From Cerrena zonata (lineage: Eukaryota; Basidiomycota; Agaricomycetes; Polyporales; Cerrenaceae), in contig JASBNA010000083.1 of the NCBI GenBank assembly GCA_038087015.1, positions 1 to 64,000 of the forward strand: a DNA stretch of 64,000 nucleotides, read 5' to 3'. The position numbers and the translations under genes were made by a program. Shown here piece by piece: positions 1 through 12,663 of this stretch. The notes beneath the pieces are model-generated. The model did no database searches, was not told the DNA's origin, and was given only the letters and a program-made list of their open reading frames with translations. The stretch's first letter is position 1, and each line of letters opens with the position of its first letter.

Positions 1-155
1 ATGGGGGATTAATGTGACGCAAGGGAATGAATCCGAATGATTGCCAGGAGATTCGGACAAGTTATGAAGATGCAAGCCGGAACGTTCGTCGTACTTTGTG
101 TCAAACCCCCAACATTCCTCGTCGACGCTGACCTGGCGTCCTCGCCGTGCCCAAC

Positions 156-2799
156 ATGCTCCGCAGGGCTCTCTTTAGTCGTCGGACATTAGCCGTTGTC
201 GCTGGTACAACTGTTGTTGGCGCCGGTGGTGGCTACTTCTACTTGAATTCTGGTCCTGCTTATCCCCCACCAACACGCGAAACTAGGAGACCACCTCCAC
301 CATGGACGCCGCCTTCGAGGGAGCAAATGCTGAGTGCTCTCAAAGCATCCAGTCGCTCGCTAGGTGATGAACATCCTGAAGAGTTTGATCTATTGATTGT
401 AGGAGGAGGTGCAACCGGCGCCGGAGTGGCTGTCGATGCTGCAAGCAGAGGTCTCAAAGTTGCCCTGGTTGAACGGGATGACTTTAGCTCTGGAACCTCC
501 TCAAAATCGACGAAATTGGTGCACGGCGGAGTTCGGTATCTGCAAAAGGCTTTCATGGAGCTTGACTATGAACAATATAAACTTGTTCGTGAAGCTCTTC
601 ATGAAAGGAGAATATTCTTGCAAACCGCTCCGTACCTCTCAGCGATGCTCCCTATTATGCTCCCAATATACAAGTACGTAATTTCTGTGAAATTGTTTTG
701 CTTTCCATCCTCAATTTGTCTAGGTATTGGCAGGTCCCGTATTATTGGGTAGGGTGTAAACTCTATGACGTTCTAGCCGGGAAGGAAAACATGGAAAGTT
801 CATATCTCATGAGCAAGGGGAAAGCCTTGGAAACTTTCCCTATGCTCAAAGCCGACGGCTTAGTTGGTGCTTTGGTTTATTACGATGGTGGGTATCTCAT
901 TGACAATTAAATTCCTGAATACTATCCTAAGCAACTCCTATAGGTCAACACAATGATTCTAGGATGAACATGGCTCTTATTATGACGGCAGTACAACAAG
1001 GCGCGGTTGTTGCCAATCATGTTGAAGTAACAGAATTGCACAAAAATTCGGACTCTACCCCTGGCAAATTATATGGTGCACGCGTCAAAGACAATCTCAC
1101 AGGCGAGGTCTTCAACGTTCGCGCAAAGGTATGTGCAACTTTCTTGAATGAAGGTATATACTCCTGTCTAACATACATTAGGGTATCATCAATGCAACTG
1201 GTCCTTTCACCGACGCTCTCCTAACAATGGACAACCCCAAACACACACCAATCGTCCAACCCTCCTCCGGTATCCACATTACCCTCCCCAACTACTACTC
1301 GCCCCGGACCATGGGTCTCCTAGACCCCGCCACCTCAGACGGCCGAGTAATCTTCTTCCTCCCCTGGCAAGGCAACACCATCGCAGGCACAACCGACACC
1401 CCATGTGACGTCCAACGAGACCCGATCGCCCCTGAAGAAGAAATTCGATGGGTTCTGGAGGAAGTCCGTCGTTACCTTAGCCCAGAGATCAAAGTGCGTC
1501 GAGGGGACGTCCTTAGTGCATGGAGTGGTTTGAGACCGTTGGTTAGGAACCCGAATGCGAGCAGTACGGAGGGGTTAGTGAGGAATCATATGATCCATGT
1601 ATCGGATAGTGGATTGGTTACTATTGCCGGTGGGAAGTGGACGACGTATAGGGCTATGGCTGAGGAGACGGTTGACGAGGCTGTCAAGGTGTTTGGGTTG
1701 GAGAGCAAAGCGGGGAAATGTGTTACGGAGGATTTGAGGTTGGTGGGGAGTCATGGATGGAGTCGTAATATGTTCATTGGGCTAATTCAACGAGTAAGCC
1801 AGGAAATTTCTTCATTTTGGTGCCAACTCTGACTCATGTCTTGATTCAGTTTGGTCTGGAAACGGAAGTTGCGAAACACTTGTCTGACAACTACGGTGAC
1901 CGCGCATGGACAGTTTGCGAACTCGCTCATGCTACAGGAAATGCATGGCCTCTATACGGTATCCGTCTCAGCCCCGGTTATCCCTGTAAGTATCCCTTCT
2001 TTCCCATCTTTTCGCATTCCAAGCGTCTACTTACACTAACTAACATTCGTTTATCACTCCTAGTCATCGAAGCAGAAGTCCGCTACGCAGCCCGTCACGA
2101 ATACGCTCAAACAGCCATCGACGTCATCGCCCGCCGATGTCGTCTATCCTTCCTCAACGCCCAAGCAGCACTCGACGCTCTTCCCCGAGTCATCGATATC
2201 CTAGCTGAAGAACATCACTGGAACAAGTCTCGCAAACACTCAGAATTCGTCAAAGCGAAAGAGTTCTTGGGATCAATGGGATTACCACCTACTGCTGAGG
2301 TAAGACCCGGTATGGGTGGTGAAACTCAAAAAGGGTGGATTGAGTATTTTGAGGGTACTTTGGGATTGAGTGGGCTGGGGAGGAAGAAAAGGGCGGCTAG
2401 TGAGATGATTTATAGTCGGGCGAGGTTTGAGGCTGGGGAAGTTGATGTGTTGAGGGAGAGTTTCAACGCAAAAGCTACAGACGAAGGTGAGAGGGTGGTG
2501 GATAGGGCAACTCTGTTTGAGTTGGTGAAGAGTTTACCTGGGTATGAGGGGATCAAGGTGAAAGATTTCGAGTATGTGCTTGAAGAGGTTGGATATAAGC
2601 AAGCTAAGACTGTGGATTTTGATGCGTTCGTCGAGGTACGTTTTCCCATCTACTTTGCTCGCAATTTATAATGTGAAAACTGATGATTTTGTAGATCTGT
2701 GCAGAGTTGAGAGAAGTCATCTTTGCGCCAAGGACGCCTAAGAATCTCAGGTTGGAGAGGTTGAGGATACCTGTCGAGAAGAGTGGTGGAGGTGTTTGA
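156..2799 (+). CDS. GUT2: FAD-dependent glycerol-3-phosphate dehydrogenase, mitochondrial
   Basis: Oxidises glycerol-3-phosphate to dihydroxyacetone phosphate and passes electrons to ubiquinone at the outer face of the inner mitochondrial membrane. It serves glycerol catabolism and the G3P shuttle. The ATG at 156 opens a basic, then hydrophobic N-terminus (LRRALFSRRTLAVVAG) that fits a mitochondrial leader; a GTG nine bases upstream is in frame but not needed. Near residue 75 is the FAD dinucleotide-binding loop LLIVGGGATGAGVAVDAASR, followed by GTSSKSTKLVHGGVRYL, both typical of GlpD/Gut2. Later blocks include INATGPFTD, AGTTDTPCD, WSGLRPLV and AGGKWTTYRAMAEE. A long C-terminal extension resembles the EF-hand-like tail of eukaryotic GPD2. 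About seven exons; introns near 675-724, 891-943, 1129-1182, 1794-1849, 1986-2063 and 2636-2694. Full length, no damage seen. Confidence 0.97.
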
Positions 2800-4462
2800 A
2801 TGGTGTTTTGGAGTTGAGTATTGATATCGTGATATCTGTTGTGTATATGCTTTGGAGTTCTTGTTTATTTGACATTTTTCTATGCATAGAGATCGTTTCT
2901 CCCCCTCCCCTAGGTTAAGTAGGACAGACCTTCTACTGAGCACTCAAAATGGAATTCTACCTAACGCACGTTGCAAGAAATTTTCGGATGATAAGAGTGC
3001 GTTTCAGATCGTTCACTTAAACAACAATACCGATGAATAAAAATATTCTTTTCGTAGACATTGAAATCTTGATCGTAACACGTTCCTTCTCATTTTTAGA
3101 ACGTCAGCTTTAACCTGGTTGTCTTAATTACCAAGTCACGACCATCAGGCACCCTTCCCTAAATGTGACGTTAATCCGTCAATACCACGAGGATACAACT
3201 GTATACTTATCGTAGGCACAAGACGGTGGTTGGTGGGACCCAATGGACCGATACGATGGGAGTCGTACCTGATCGTAAACAACTTGAAATTCCACCGTCG
3301 GGGGAGACAGACCTGGGCGGACCCGAGAGTCTCATCGGATACCACGTTCTCCTCATGGGATGCCTGGAATAATTTTACTTTCTAGGACCCGGACTCCAGG
3401 AGGTACTCGTAATCCCGGATATCCTGGAATCTATCATTCCGCAGTAACTTCAGCTTCCGATATCGACTTCCAAGTTTTCACCAATAACAGACATTACAGC
3501 ATCGGTTTTTGTTTTCGAAGATTAGACCATGGACCAGGACAACGCCCATCATCACTCCTTTAATGCGGACGCATGTCCTGTTTTTAGAATTGGGATCCTA
3601 GTATGCCGCTCTGCGGCTTCATCTGGGGGTCAGAAATGGAACTCAAGAACCTCTATCGGACGATGCGACCGAGCATATTTGTGAAATACACTCGCACCGC
3701 TGTTATCCTGTGGCCCTGTCGAAGCCTTCGGCGTGCCAGGCTAGCATCAGTCTAAGAAAGAAAAGTCACCTTTGTCCTTTCCGTTCCTGAAGCCGTTTGA
3801 CCGTCATCGAACTCAAGGACAACTGCATAGCACCTCGGCAATCGGATAATCGGGCCTCACGTCCTCGAATCGGCGTGATGTACAGGGCGGGTTTCACGCT
3901 CACACGATATAATTGCCGTTCAACTTTGTTCACCACTGCACCATCATACCTCCGGTTTGAGCGGAGTAGAGATTTGGACCATTTTTACTCCCTCAGCATA
4001 TTCCTTTCAAGTTCAGGTAATAACTCTGGCGTACGTGTCACACAGAACACTAAACCCCATCACCGCATTGGAGTCTTTCCCTCATGACGCACACCACTAT
4101 GCATAGTTCACTCTATATATCAAGTGGCGTCTCACGAATTCCACTATCACAGCATTGCAGATTACGCCAAACCGCTAGTGATCTTCCTTGGCTGATCTCC
4201 TTCGTGGCGTGTTTATGACGTTGCACATCGCCCCATTGGCAAATCGCGATCCTGATTCCTCCTAATAATATGTGCATGGTTCCAAAGGATTAAAACAAAT
4301 AAGTAGCTACGGAAAGGCGTGTTCGTGATGGGAATCTCCAACCGACATAGACCCCCGAGACATGCTTTTGAGTACTGATGTATATAGGCTCGTATTGCTG
4401 TGATCGCACAGTTGATCCTTTCCCAATACTTTCATGACCTCAACCAAGCTGTAAGGTCGCTA
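2800..4462. other. Intergenic, no supported gene
   Basis: The first part is the 3' flank of the glycerol-3-phosphate dehydrogenase gene. The rest has only short open frames with no recognisable domain, no clear splice chain and no obvious repeat. Confidence 0.6.
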
Positions 4463-5925
4463 ATGACCACCGAGCAAATATTCACCATAGATACGTCAGT
4501 AATCGACCATGCCCGTGCTGTTCAGTTGTTTAGATGGGTTGGCGGTAAGCATTCCTCGCGTGTCACTCAAATACCAGATTTGATGCTTTGTTATAGTCTC
4601 TGCAATCTCTTTCCTTGTGTGGGATACTATAATCAACATTGGAGATGAAGTACGTAAATCTAGTTTCCCTCTTAGGAAGAAGAAATCTTATTTATTGACT
4701 GTCCTTCCAATTGGAAAGGTAGAACTCATTTGGAGGTGCGTCTCTTTACCTGGAATCTTGAATGTCTAGCCTCTCAACTAAGATAAACTATACTCTGTAG
4801 TCAGCCGAAAACCTGGATATGTTGGGTCTATGCCTATGTTCGCTACTTCGGGGTAGCTGGAATTGCGTGAGTATCATCATTGAGCATAAATCTTTTCGTT
4901 TTCGACCAGACCTTGAACTTCCCTATAGATCTCTGCTTATCCTTAACTCTAACGAACATAATCGTTTAGGGTTCTCTCACGGAATATGTCTTGGGTGGAT
5001 CATCTGGGAAGCATTCTTAACTCATTCGCTCCTAATTTTTGTAGAGGTTGTCCTGCTGTTGCGCAGTCAGTCGATTCCATATATTTCCTCTATGTGAAGA
5101 AATGACTGACTTTCTTTTATTATCTTCTCCCCAGTTTACGTATTGTATGACAAGAACAACGTATTACTATGGATTCTTTTAGCCCTATTGACGATCGAAA
5201 CCCTTATTCTGCTTGGGATAGCTGCTTATTCTATTCCGAGATCTATCTTTAGTCTCGAGCTTGGATGCGTGGTCATTTCAGCCCCTCCCCTCAACTTGGT
5301 GGCATGGTATGCATTGTGGCTCATTATTGCTGCTCGTACTGTTCATTGACTATTTTGGAATGTTGATTTAGGCTTGCTCCAATGTCGTTTCAAACAATTT
5401 TGTTTATGCTGACAACGTATCGACTCTTTAATGTTATGAAGGAGTCCCGTACATTAGGAATGCAGTCTGCGCTTTTTGCGTTCTTGCGAGATGGTCTTTG
5501 GGCTTACACCGTAATACTAGGTACGAACATCAAATTCTATAGACAAGTGCTGCAGCTGACGTTGAAGTGTATAGTTGTCACAATCCTCAACGTATTGATG
5601 TTCCGATTTCAAGACACTCCTCTTGCTCCTCTATTATTTAAGTGAGCTCGTTCCTCCATCTCCTTAATTGCATCTGTAGACTGAATCATATGCAGATGGG
5701 CATTGTGTATCGTCGCCTTCACTGTGAGTATCTTCGTCATCTCGTATGCATTGCGCTCTTACATGTTAGTAGGGTGCTCACGTCATGCTCAATATGCGTC
5801 GTATTTACGCGCGGATACCCGATACTTCTATACCCACCGGTCTATTGACAACTGCGGGTGACATCGAATTTTGTATGAGTGACTTGTCCGGGTCTTCAGC
5901 TTATCGTTCGGCGGACGAAAGCTGA
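4463..5925 (+). CDS. DUF6533-type multi-pass membrane protein
   Basis: An agaricomycete-specific membrane family of unknown function. Splicing gives an N-terminus MTTEQIFTIDTSVIDHARAV, then a first hydrophobic stretch ending in INIGDEVELIWR. Next comes PKTWICWVYAYVRYFGVAGI, the family's characteristic block (acidic residues before ELIW, then W-x-Y-x-RY). Further hydrophobic segments follow (LLRIYVLYDKNNVLLWILLA, FQTILFMLTTYRLF, VVTILNVLMF, WALCIVAFT). The tail is hydrophilic, with AHVMLNMRRIYARI and a Ser-rich end, about seven membrane passes in all. Roughly ten exons with 45-70 nt introns. All junctions I tried keep the frame, so it looks functional. It is related in build, though not closely in sequence, to the four DUF6534-type genes downstream. 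Start and the last two introns are the least certain parts. Confidence 0.85.
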
Positions 5926-6055
5926 ATACTACTGGTTTAGCTCATGTAATTCTTACGCTCCAAGGACAAAAACTATAACTGTAATGTATAATATGTATAT
6001 TGTATAAATCACTGCTCACTATTGTGGCTGGCGGGTCTCGCTACGGGCCCCAAGT

Positions 6056-6202
6056 ATGCATAGGGTCGACGAGGACGTTCCCACGATGAATGAGGCACAG
6101 GCAGGTTCCTCTATCCTACAACCTTTATTGACGGAAGACGCTGGTGGTGTGTATACCACGCAGCATCATGATGTGCGTAATGACTCTAATGGGCGAACGT
6201 GA
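6056..6202 (+). CDS. Small unassigned ORF (49 codons)
   Basis: An uninterrupted ATG-to-TGA frame encoding a hydrophilic 48-residue peptide with a run resembling a receptor or transporter cytoplasmic tail (SSILQPLLTEDAGGVYTTQ). It lies 130 bases after the DUF6533-type gene. It could be a relic tail exon of that gene, an upstream exon of the acetyltransferase gene, or chance. No homologue is recognised. Confidence 0.25.
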   Translation: MHRVDEDVPTMNEAQAGSSILQPLLTEDAGGVYTTQHHDVRNDSNGRT

Positions 6203-6332
6203 GATTATTGATACCATCTATAGCTAAGAGTCAGAGCGGTAGTACTGTCTGGACACGGCCCCGGGATAAGCTAAATGTATATATGAAGGATGTCACTGCA
6301 CTGCGTCTTATAGAACACTCCATACTATCATC

Positions 6333-7022
6333 ATGCTCACAACAGATAGGTTGATCCTGCGAGCCTACAGGGAATCCGAGATGGAGGAGATCTCCGAATT
6401 CTCTAACACCTATAAAGTTCAATTGACGACCAATCCATTTTTCGTTGCGCCAACTACACCGAAAAGCAAGGATGGTCTCAAAGGAGCTGTAAGCACATAT
6501 TTATTATGTATCAGCTCTCGAGGTAGTCACTAAAAGAAATCTAGTTCGACATCTCCACCTTCAATGCCATTATAGCCCTCAAGGAAGATCCAGATAAACC
6601 ACTGGGATTCGTGATAGTTTCAATCCGGTCACGAGAGGTTAAGAATCGAAATGGTCTTCTTGGCATATGCATTAGAGAAGGCTATTGGGATAAAGGGTAT
6701 GGTACGGAGGCGATGAGCTTCGTGGTGGATTACAGTTTTCGGGCGTTGGCTATGCACAGACTGAGCTTGGAGGTCTATGACATAAATGGGAGGGCTATCG
6801 CGGTCTACGAAAGAGTGTGAGTGCTTCCCTCAGAGTCCCAAGGGCAGGATGATTGATTGTGTTTCTGATCATTTCGATAGCGGATTTGTCAAAGAGGCGG
6901 TGAAGCGCAAAAACAATTGGATAGAGGGTAAGTGGCGTGACACGATCCTTATGGGTATAACGGAGGATGAGTGGAAAGGTAGAGTCCAAAAAGGTGAGCA
7001 TGTCAAATACTTGTCCGGATAA
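6333..7022 (+). CDS. GNAT-family N-acetyltransferase (RimJ/RimL-like)
   Basis: Predicted to transfer an acetyl group from acetyl-CoA to an amine, either a protein N-terminus or a small molecule; substrate unknown. It begins LTTDRLILRAYRESEMEE, the standard opening strand and helix of the Acetyltransf_3 family. The acetyl-CoA-binding core reads GICIREGYWDKGYGTEAMSF (motif A, R/Q-x-x-G-x-G/A form), followed by HRLSLEVYDINGRAIAVYER and GFVKEAVKRKNNW. Three exons: 6333-6488, 6545-6816 and 6881-7022. Both introns (55 and 64 nt) have good GT-AG borders and rejoin the frame exactly, restoring the conserved YERVGFV. About 190 residues, a normal length for the family. A GTGAGC...GATAG stretch after 6990 could be another intron extending the C-terminus. 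Confidence 0.9.
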
Positions 7023-7483
7023 CGAACTGAGATGATAGTTGCGACAAAGCTAGCGAGTGATCTAAAATAGTTGCATTAATACTGTAACCGTAAGGCATAA
7101 ATGTGAATGTCGAGACCAGTTTTCACTGGCCAGTCAATACTTTGAAATTAACTGAATCAGGATGTAGAACCAATATAACCACCAGTGGCAGAAGCATTGA
7201 ATAAGCTGAGTCATGATATCAGCAAAGGTGAGAGTACTTAGTTATTCGAGGGCATGCGCAAATTCATGATGGCCTTGTCGACTATCCTTGTTTCGAATTC
7301 GAGGGAGCGATTGTCCATGGTAGTATGAGTCCACCTATGAAATCAAGGTTGAGTTTAAAAGATATTCAAACTCCGCTAGCGCTCAATAAATCATGCACCC
7401 ACCGGCCCAGCGTTCTCACTCTGGCACTAATATAAATCACTCAAAGTTACTCGATTCAACAGTATACTTGCTTCCTACTCAAA
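7023..7483. other. Intergenic, promoter side of F-box gene
   Basis: No supported gene. A CT-rich stretch and a TATAAATCA-like sequence near 7430 lie just upstream of the proposed F-box start, consistent with a promoter but not proof of one. Confidence 0.4.
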
Positions 7484-9365
7484 ATGTTGGAGTCTATACA
7501 GGCCAGGTAGGCTTACTCAGGACCAGTACCTCACCCTCACCCAAAATCAACATTGAAACTCACGCAGTATCTCGCTTCCTACTGAATTCCACACTACCGA
7601 CCTCAAAGCTCTCGAATCTCTCCGAGATAGAGACATCGAAGAGAATGAGCTGGCTCTCATCATAGAAGATGCCATCACCTCACATTCTCAACAAATCTCT
7701 AGACACTTCGAAGCAATCGCATTTTACAACGGACATCTGAACATGACCAAACGAAGTATCAACACTATTTTGCCTCAGGAAATCTTGTCGAGAATATTCT
7801 ACTTTGGGGTCACTCGTTATGTCGATGATCTCGATTATCCTTCCCGGCAACTTAAACGATTGTTTCGCGTATGCAGATATTGGAGGAACGTACTTCTCAC
7901 CTCTCCGACCGTGTTCTCTTGCATTAACATCCTTCCTGGCCGCAAAGATTGGCTTGCGGAATGTTTACACTATTCCCGCCAGGCTGCACTGGATGTTCAC
8001 TATCACTGTACGAGGCTTGACCCAGACATGTGGTCGTTGGTCGTTCCTCATTTAAGCCATACTCGTTCCTTGAGTATAGCCGCCGACATCCGCGATTTAC
8101 CAGTGTTCCCCTGGCCCAGATCTACGGTGTTGACAAGCTTATCATTTAAACACTCATGTTCGCGCCCTGTTCACACAGAGCTATCGCCCTTTCCGATCAT
8201 CGATGGCATTCTTAGTGCTCTTCCTAACTTACTAGAACTATACAGTGACACATCGGTGTTAGGTCCACACTGGACTGAGCGTCCACTCCCTACCACTCTC
8301 AAATCCATGAGCATTGAACACCATCCTTCCGAACCCAAATCCGACTCTAAATCCGAATCTCTGTCGAATTTGCTCTTTGCGACTCGAAATTTGACTTCTC
8401 TAAACCGGTTAACTTTGAAAGGCCTGGGCGCGAACCATTATCTACCACCTCCTTCACCTCTTAGACATATTCGGCCCCTCCGACTATGCCTTGCTGGGCA
8501 CATGTATGCATGTGCGCACATTCTCGCCTCCGTCGTCGTAGTTGAAACGCTCAACTTAAGCGTCCACGGCATTAACAGGAAAGGAAGAGAAGGGGCTAAC
8601 CTCGATGCTCTGATGGGTTCACTTTCCAAGATTATTGGGTATCACCATAATCCGCACACGGTATTCTTACAAATATCGGCGAACCACCGCAGCTGGGCCG
8701 CTTCCATAGGGTTTCACGCGGTGCCCTCAGCCGCCGGTGCTGTACTTTCGCGCCGCGAGCTACACCAATACGTTCACAGGTTGAAACCTATCGAGTTTGA
8801 CCATTTCAAATACAACATCTCCTTTGATTTGCCGCAGGAATATTATCGACATCAGGGGACGTCTGAGCATACCGATCGCGTGATGCTTGTGCAAAACTTC
8901 TTCGGAAAGTTGATGTCTCTCTTTCCCCAGATTAACACCCTCATAGGCGTTTTCACTATACCAACTGACGAGTGTTTGATCATGCATGCATGGGATACTA
9001 TCGTGTCCCACTCAGCTAACGTTCAAACCCTACAGCTGGTGTTCAACAACGAATCACGTTTCGTTACACATTGTCCTGATTCTATCTCAATTCTCAATCT
9101 TCCGGCTACCTTACTATGCGAATCATCGGAGGGTGGCAGGGATGAGAAGACGGGGTATCCTTATCTTCGCAGTTTGGATCTTTGGTTAGAAACAGATTCA
9201 GCTGAGGATCCCATAGCACAGGTCGTTGGAAATATTGTTGAGGTGTTGGAGGAGAGAAAGAGAAGAGGATATAGTCTGAAGAAGCTGAGCTGGCATTTTC
9301 CTGTAAGGATGGAAGGCCAATTTCGTGAACGCCTGCACGACTTGGTTGAGGATGCTAGCTCCTAG
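7484..9365 (+). CDS. F-box protein with LRR-like C-terminal region
   Basis: Probable substrate adaptor of an SCF (Skp1-Cullin-F-box) ubiquitin ligase. The F-box is at about residues 75-120: LPQEILSRIFYFG, then FRVCRYWRNVLLTSPTVFSC, as in the hundreds of agaricomycete F-box proteins. The remaining roughly 450 residues have irregular leucine-rich spacing. I place the start at 7484 rather than the internal ATG at 7743. A 23-nt first exon (MLESIQA) joins across a GT-AG intron (7507-7567) to an open frame that runs without a stop into the F-box. It adds a segment rich in Glu/Asp and hydrophobics (LKALESLRDRDIEENELALI) usual before the F-box in this family. Total about 606 residues in two exons. 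Target unknown. Confidence 0.85.
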
Positions 9366-9649
9366 ACCGGGGAGCATGATCGTGTTGCCAGGGTGTAGGC
9401 AAGTGGTTAACAGACTACTATGCAGTGCTAAAAACTCACACTCACATATGATTAGCTGCTAGAAAGACAAGGAAGTTCATGTCCGAAGAGATACTCTGAA
9501 GGGTTCAGGGTGGACAGGTTACGTGTATTAGTATGTGTGTGTGTTTAGACTCGGAAGCTCAATGCAAATGTCATTAGCTGTATGTTGCGAAATTCAATTC
9601 ACTCTGTATAGGACGATGATAAGACGAGTATACATCAATCAGAGTATGA

Positions 9650-11061
9650 CTATGACGCTAAGTTATTTTTAACATCCGCATCATACAACTCAGCTTTTCG
9701 CCGTCTTCGTAAGTTAGCCGCTTCTACCCTTCTCTCAATCCCTATAATCCAATCTAAATTCTCTTGTTTTCCACCCTCCAGTCTCCACTTCTCAGGGTCT
9801 TTCAGTTTCCACCCCAACTTTATCTTTGCTTGAGCGACATAGCCAACCTCGCTCGTGCTTCGAGACACCCGATCTAGATGCTTCTCTTCCTCTGTCATGA
9901 CGTTGAGCACATGTGCAGGTGGACCTTTGCGTGCACGTCGCAGAGTCTTCTTCAATACTTCTCCACGGCGCTCTCGCAGGTATTCGCGCATCTTGTTAGC
10001 GTTCCTTTCCCGTCGTGCCGCTTTAATTTGTTCTAGCATCTCTGATGGGTAAGGGAGGCGGCTTCGTTTGTCATCTGCTTCAAAGGTTCGGTTGATGGTC
10101 TTGATACGTGCTTGTACGTGTTCCGCTGTGAAATGAGATAACAACATGTCAGTAAATCTTTGGCTATGTCGATAGAAGCGTCTCACTCCACTCGGGATGG
10201 GAATATACCCGATCGAAACCGTCTTCTCCTCTGTTCGTCAGCTGTTGATGTAGAGTGTCCTCGAAGATGCGCTCTTTCTCAAGGTCCTCCTTCCAGCTCC
10301 ATAACTGTTCCCTCATTGACCATCGACGGAAGCGGGCTTTGCGGCGCCAAACAATCATCCCTGTGATATGAAGTGGTTGTGGTTTCAAACGAGGAAGAGG
10401 AGGATTATACAGGGTAGGTCGGAAATACGCTCCTGTCATAATGGGGCGGTTGGATAGACGTTCCTGCCATGACTGTATAAATTGGCTTCAGACCCTTGAT
10501 CGCAGTAGTACGTCAGTAAAGTAAAACGCACCATCTCTTTTCGGTATGCAGCAATGAAATTGGCTTTCTCGCGTTTTGCGACTATTAGACGACCGTATCG
10601 TTGTAATACAGATTGCCAATATTCATCGCCTGCCTGCGCTTTCTCGAACTTCTTTAACCACTACGCGAAGATGAGAATAGTTCAATTTGGTAAAATGGAT
10701 ATAGCGTACACGGTGACCTTTGATAAGTTCTCTCTTGGTAGCGGTGGGACTAGTCAGTTCTTTTTCCTGGTCGAAGATTCTTCTAATCCTCCATCTAACC
10801 TTACCGTGACCAGAAGGTTTTAGAGTCAATCTGTCACTCAGTATCAGGTTATAAAACACTCACGTCATCATCCGGTGAGCTCCTTAAGAGACCTCTGTAT
10901 AAAGTCCATAACGTTGGGATACGATGTGCAGCCAAATACCAGAATGGTACTCGTGGTCGAACACGTTTCAGAGGAGCAATCGTCTGGGCTATTCGTGATC
11001 GGTGTGCAAGCTGGGCTGCGGTTACGGTGAAGACTTCCTGTGGAAGCAGCACAGCACCCAT
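9650..11061 (-). CDS. LYR-motif (complex I LYR-like) protein
   Basis: LYR proteins are small mitochondrial adaptors that bind the Nfs1-Isd11-Acp1 system or guide Fe-S and respiratory-complex assembly. Here the motif is in PTLWTLYRGLLRSSPDDD at the end of exon 1. It is followed after splicing by a basic helix (VRWRIRRIFDQEKELTSPTA), as in the family. Five exons: 11061-10864, 10799-10710, 10660-10532, 10472-10187 and 10125-9650. Their sum is divisible by three and gives about 392 residues, long for a LYR protein. The extension is basic and charged, with helix-rich repeats of Arg/Glu. The start is uncertain: roughly 50 residues precede the LYR motif and could be a targeting leader. Mitochondrial location is inferred from the family, not seen directly. 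Confidence 0.78.
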
Positions 11062-12663
11062 CACAAGTGTATTTTGAAAGGTTTAGAAGTGGTATTTCCA
11101 AGTCAAGCCCTGATACATTGACGAATCCAGTCAAAGTACAGCTCAATACTATAGTAGCCACTGCCAGGCAGTCAATTTCATATTTAGGCGCCGATTTGAC
11201 TCCGACAATGACACCGTCCTCAAGCGGCAACCGTGACGTCAACACTGCCTTTTGGTTTCTATAATCAATGATCATGCATGATAGACTCCTGTCGAGTAGG
11301 ATGTTCTACTTTTAAAATATTCGTCATCAGACTCCCTGGCATTGTTGGCACTTACGCATGAATACCTCCGTTCATTACCAATGAATCGGAGCTCAGATCG
11401 GTACTAGCACAAGACAAAGCTATCTCTCAGGCTGTCATTGGCAAAAGAATGAAGGGAAGTTATTTGTGACATACGAATTCTCAAAGCTAATATGGATCGA
11501 AGTTGTTTTAAGTTACCGTTACCCCATATAGTATTACCCTCGATTTTTTAAATCAATAATTGACTGTTCGCCAGATGTCAAAAGGTGTTTTCAAGTGAGT
11601 CTACACCTTTGATAGGTGTCGTATAGAATGTTTCCAACCACTTACTCTGTTGCACTGTTGTCTAAAGGCTCGTCTGTGGCTTTTTGGGGTAACTAACTAC
11701 TATCGATTCAGTCGGAGATCACGGTTCTTTGCTCGCTGTGGAGCTTATCCTGATTATACCGATGAACGAACTGCCATACTATCACCCTGGAGGCTATGGC
11801 TTAGACTCTTTTATGCATTCTGATCGCTTACTGGGAAACTTTGATAACGATCAAGGATGCATCTCTCCTACTGGAGTGCGCCAGTGGATCCTGTCAGTTT
11901 CGACGATTTGACTCCTGCGCTCGGGTGCAGTTTGGTATCTAAAGCTACCACAACACTGCCTTGTTGTAAAGTGAAGGTGTGGTGCTAGGTGACGAAGCCT
12001 ATACGTCTCACTGCCTGCTCCTTGTTCTTCTATAGTCTCATATCATCAGCATCATGATTGAAACCCTTTCGAACCAACTGCATGCTCGCTAGAACTCCGT
12101 TCAGAGGTAAAACCGATGTGGATTTATAAATCGGACGCAGTCGACCCTTTATTCAAGATCAAAATGGTGGTACACATGCAAACTCGAGGAACGCTCAGAT
12201 TTGGTTGCTGGAATCACTGTCAGATCCTGTCTCAGGGTTTGTGCTACAGGTAAGACTAAATACCATTGTCATATTGCTACTACAACCATCGCCTCGGGAA
12301 CACTACGACAACCTTTCGTAGCTCTTTCAGCGGCCCATGAGACCAACTGAAACTCCGACAAGTTCGATGTTCAGCTTTGCATTCTTCCCGTTTACTCACG
12401 CCACGATGTGATTGCCAAAAATAGATAAGTAGAATGATAATCACCGTGGCCGAGTCAGGGTCTCCCTTCAACACATGGTACACCTTGTCTAAACTCTAAT
12501 GCAGCAGGTGTATCAAAAAAGGGCCGGAGCGAACCACTGTTTGGAAGACGATCATATTTGATCTTCCGAGGTCTGAAGTATTTATCTCCCGGCGAGATCA
12601 TAACAGACATCCAGATCCAAGATCCTCGTCCCCTGTATATCCCTTTAGCACCCCCTCACCTAC
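11062..12663. other. Intergenic, no supported gene
   Basis: Only short open frames without domains on either strand. It contains the upstream region of the LYR gene and, at its right end, of the first DUF6534-type gene. Confidence 0.5.

Noticed and set aside
7270..7310. Sequence resembling a tRNA B box (GTTTCGAATTC)
   Set aside because: No matching A box, acceptor stem or anticodon arm could be folded around it.
9855..10052. Plus-strand frame inside the LYR gene
   Set aside because: Shadow of the minus-strand coding exon; Ser/Arg-rich without its own motif.
10868..11275. Minus-strand 135-codon frame overlapping the LYR gene start
   Set aside because: It runs in another frame through the LYR motif exon and has no recognisable domain; the LYR frame is clearly the real one.
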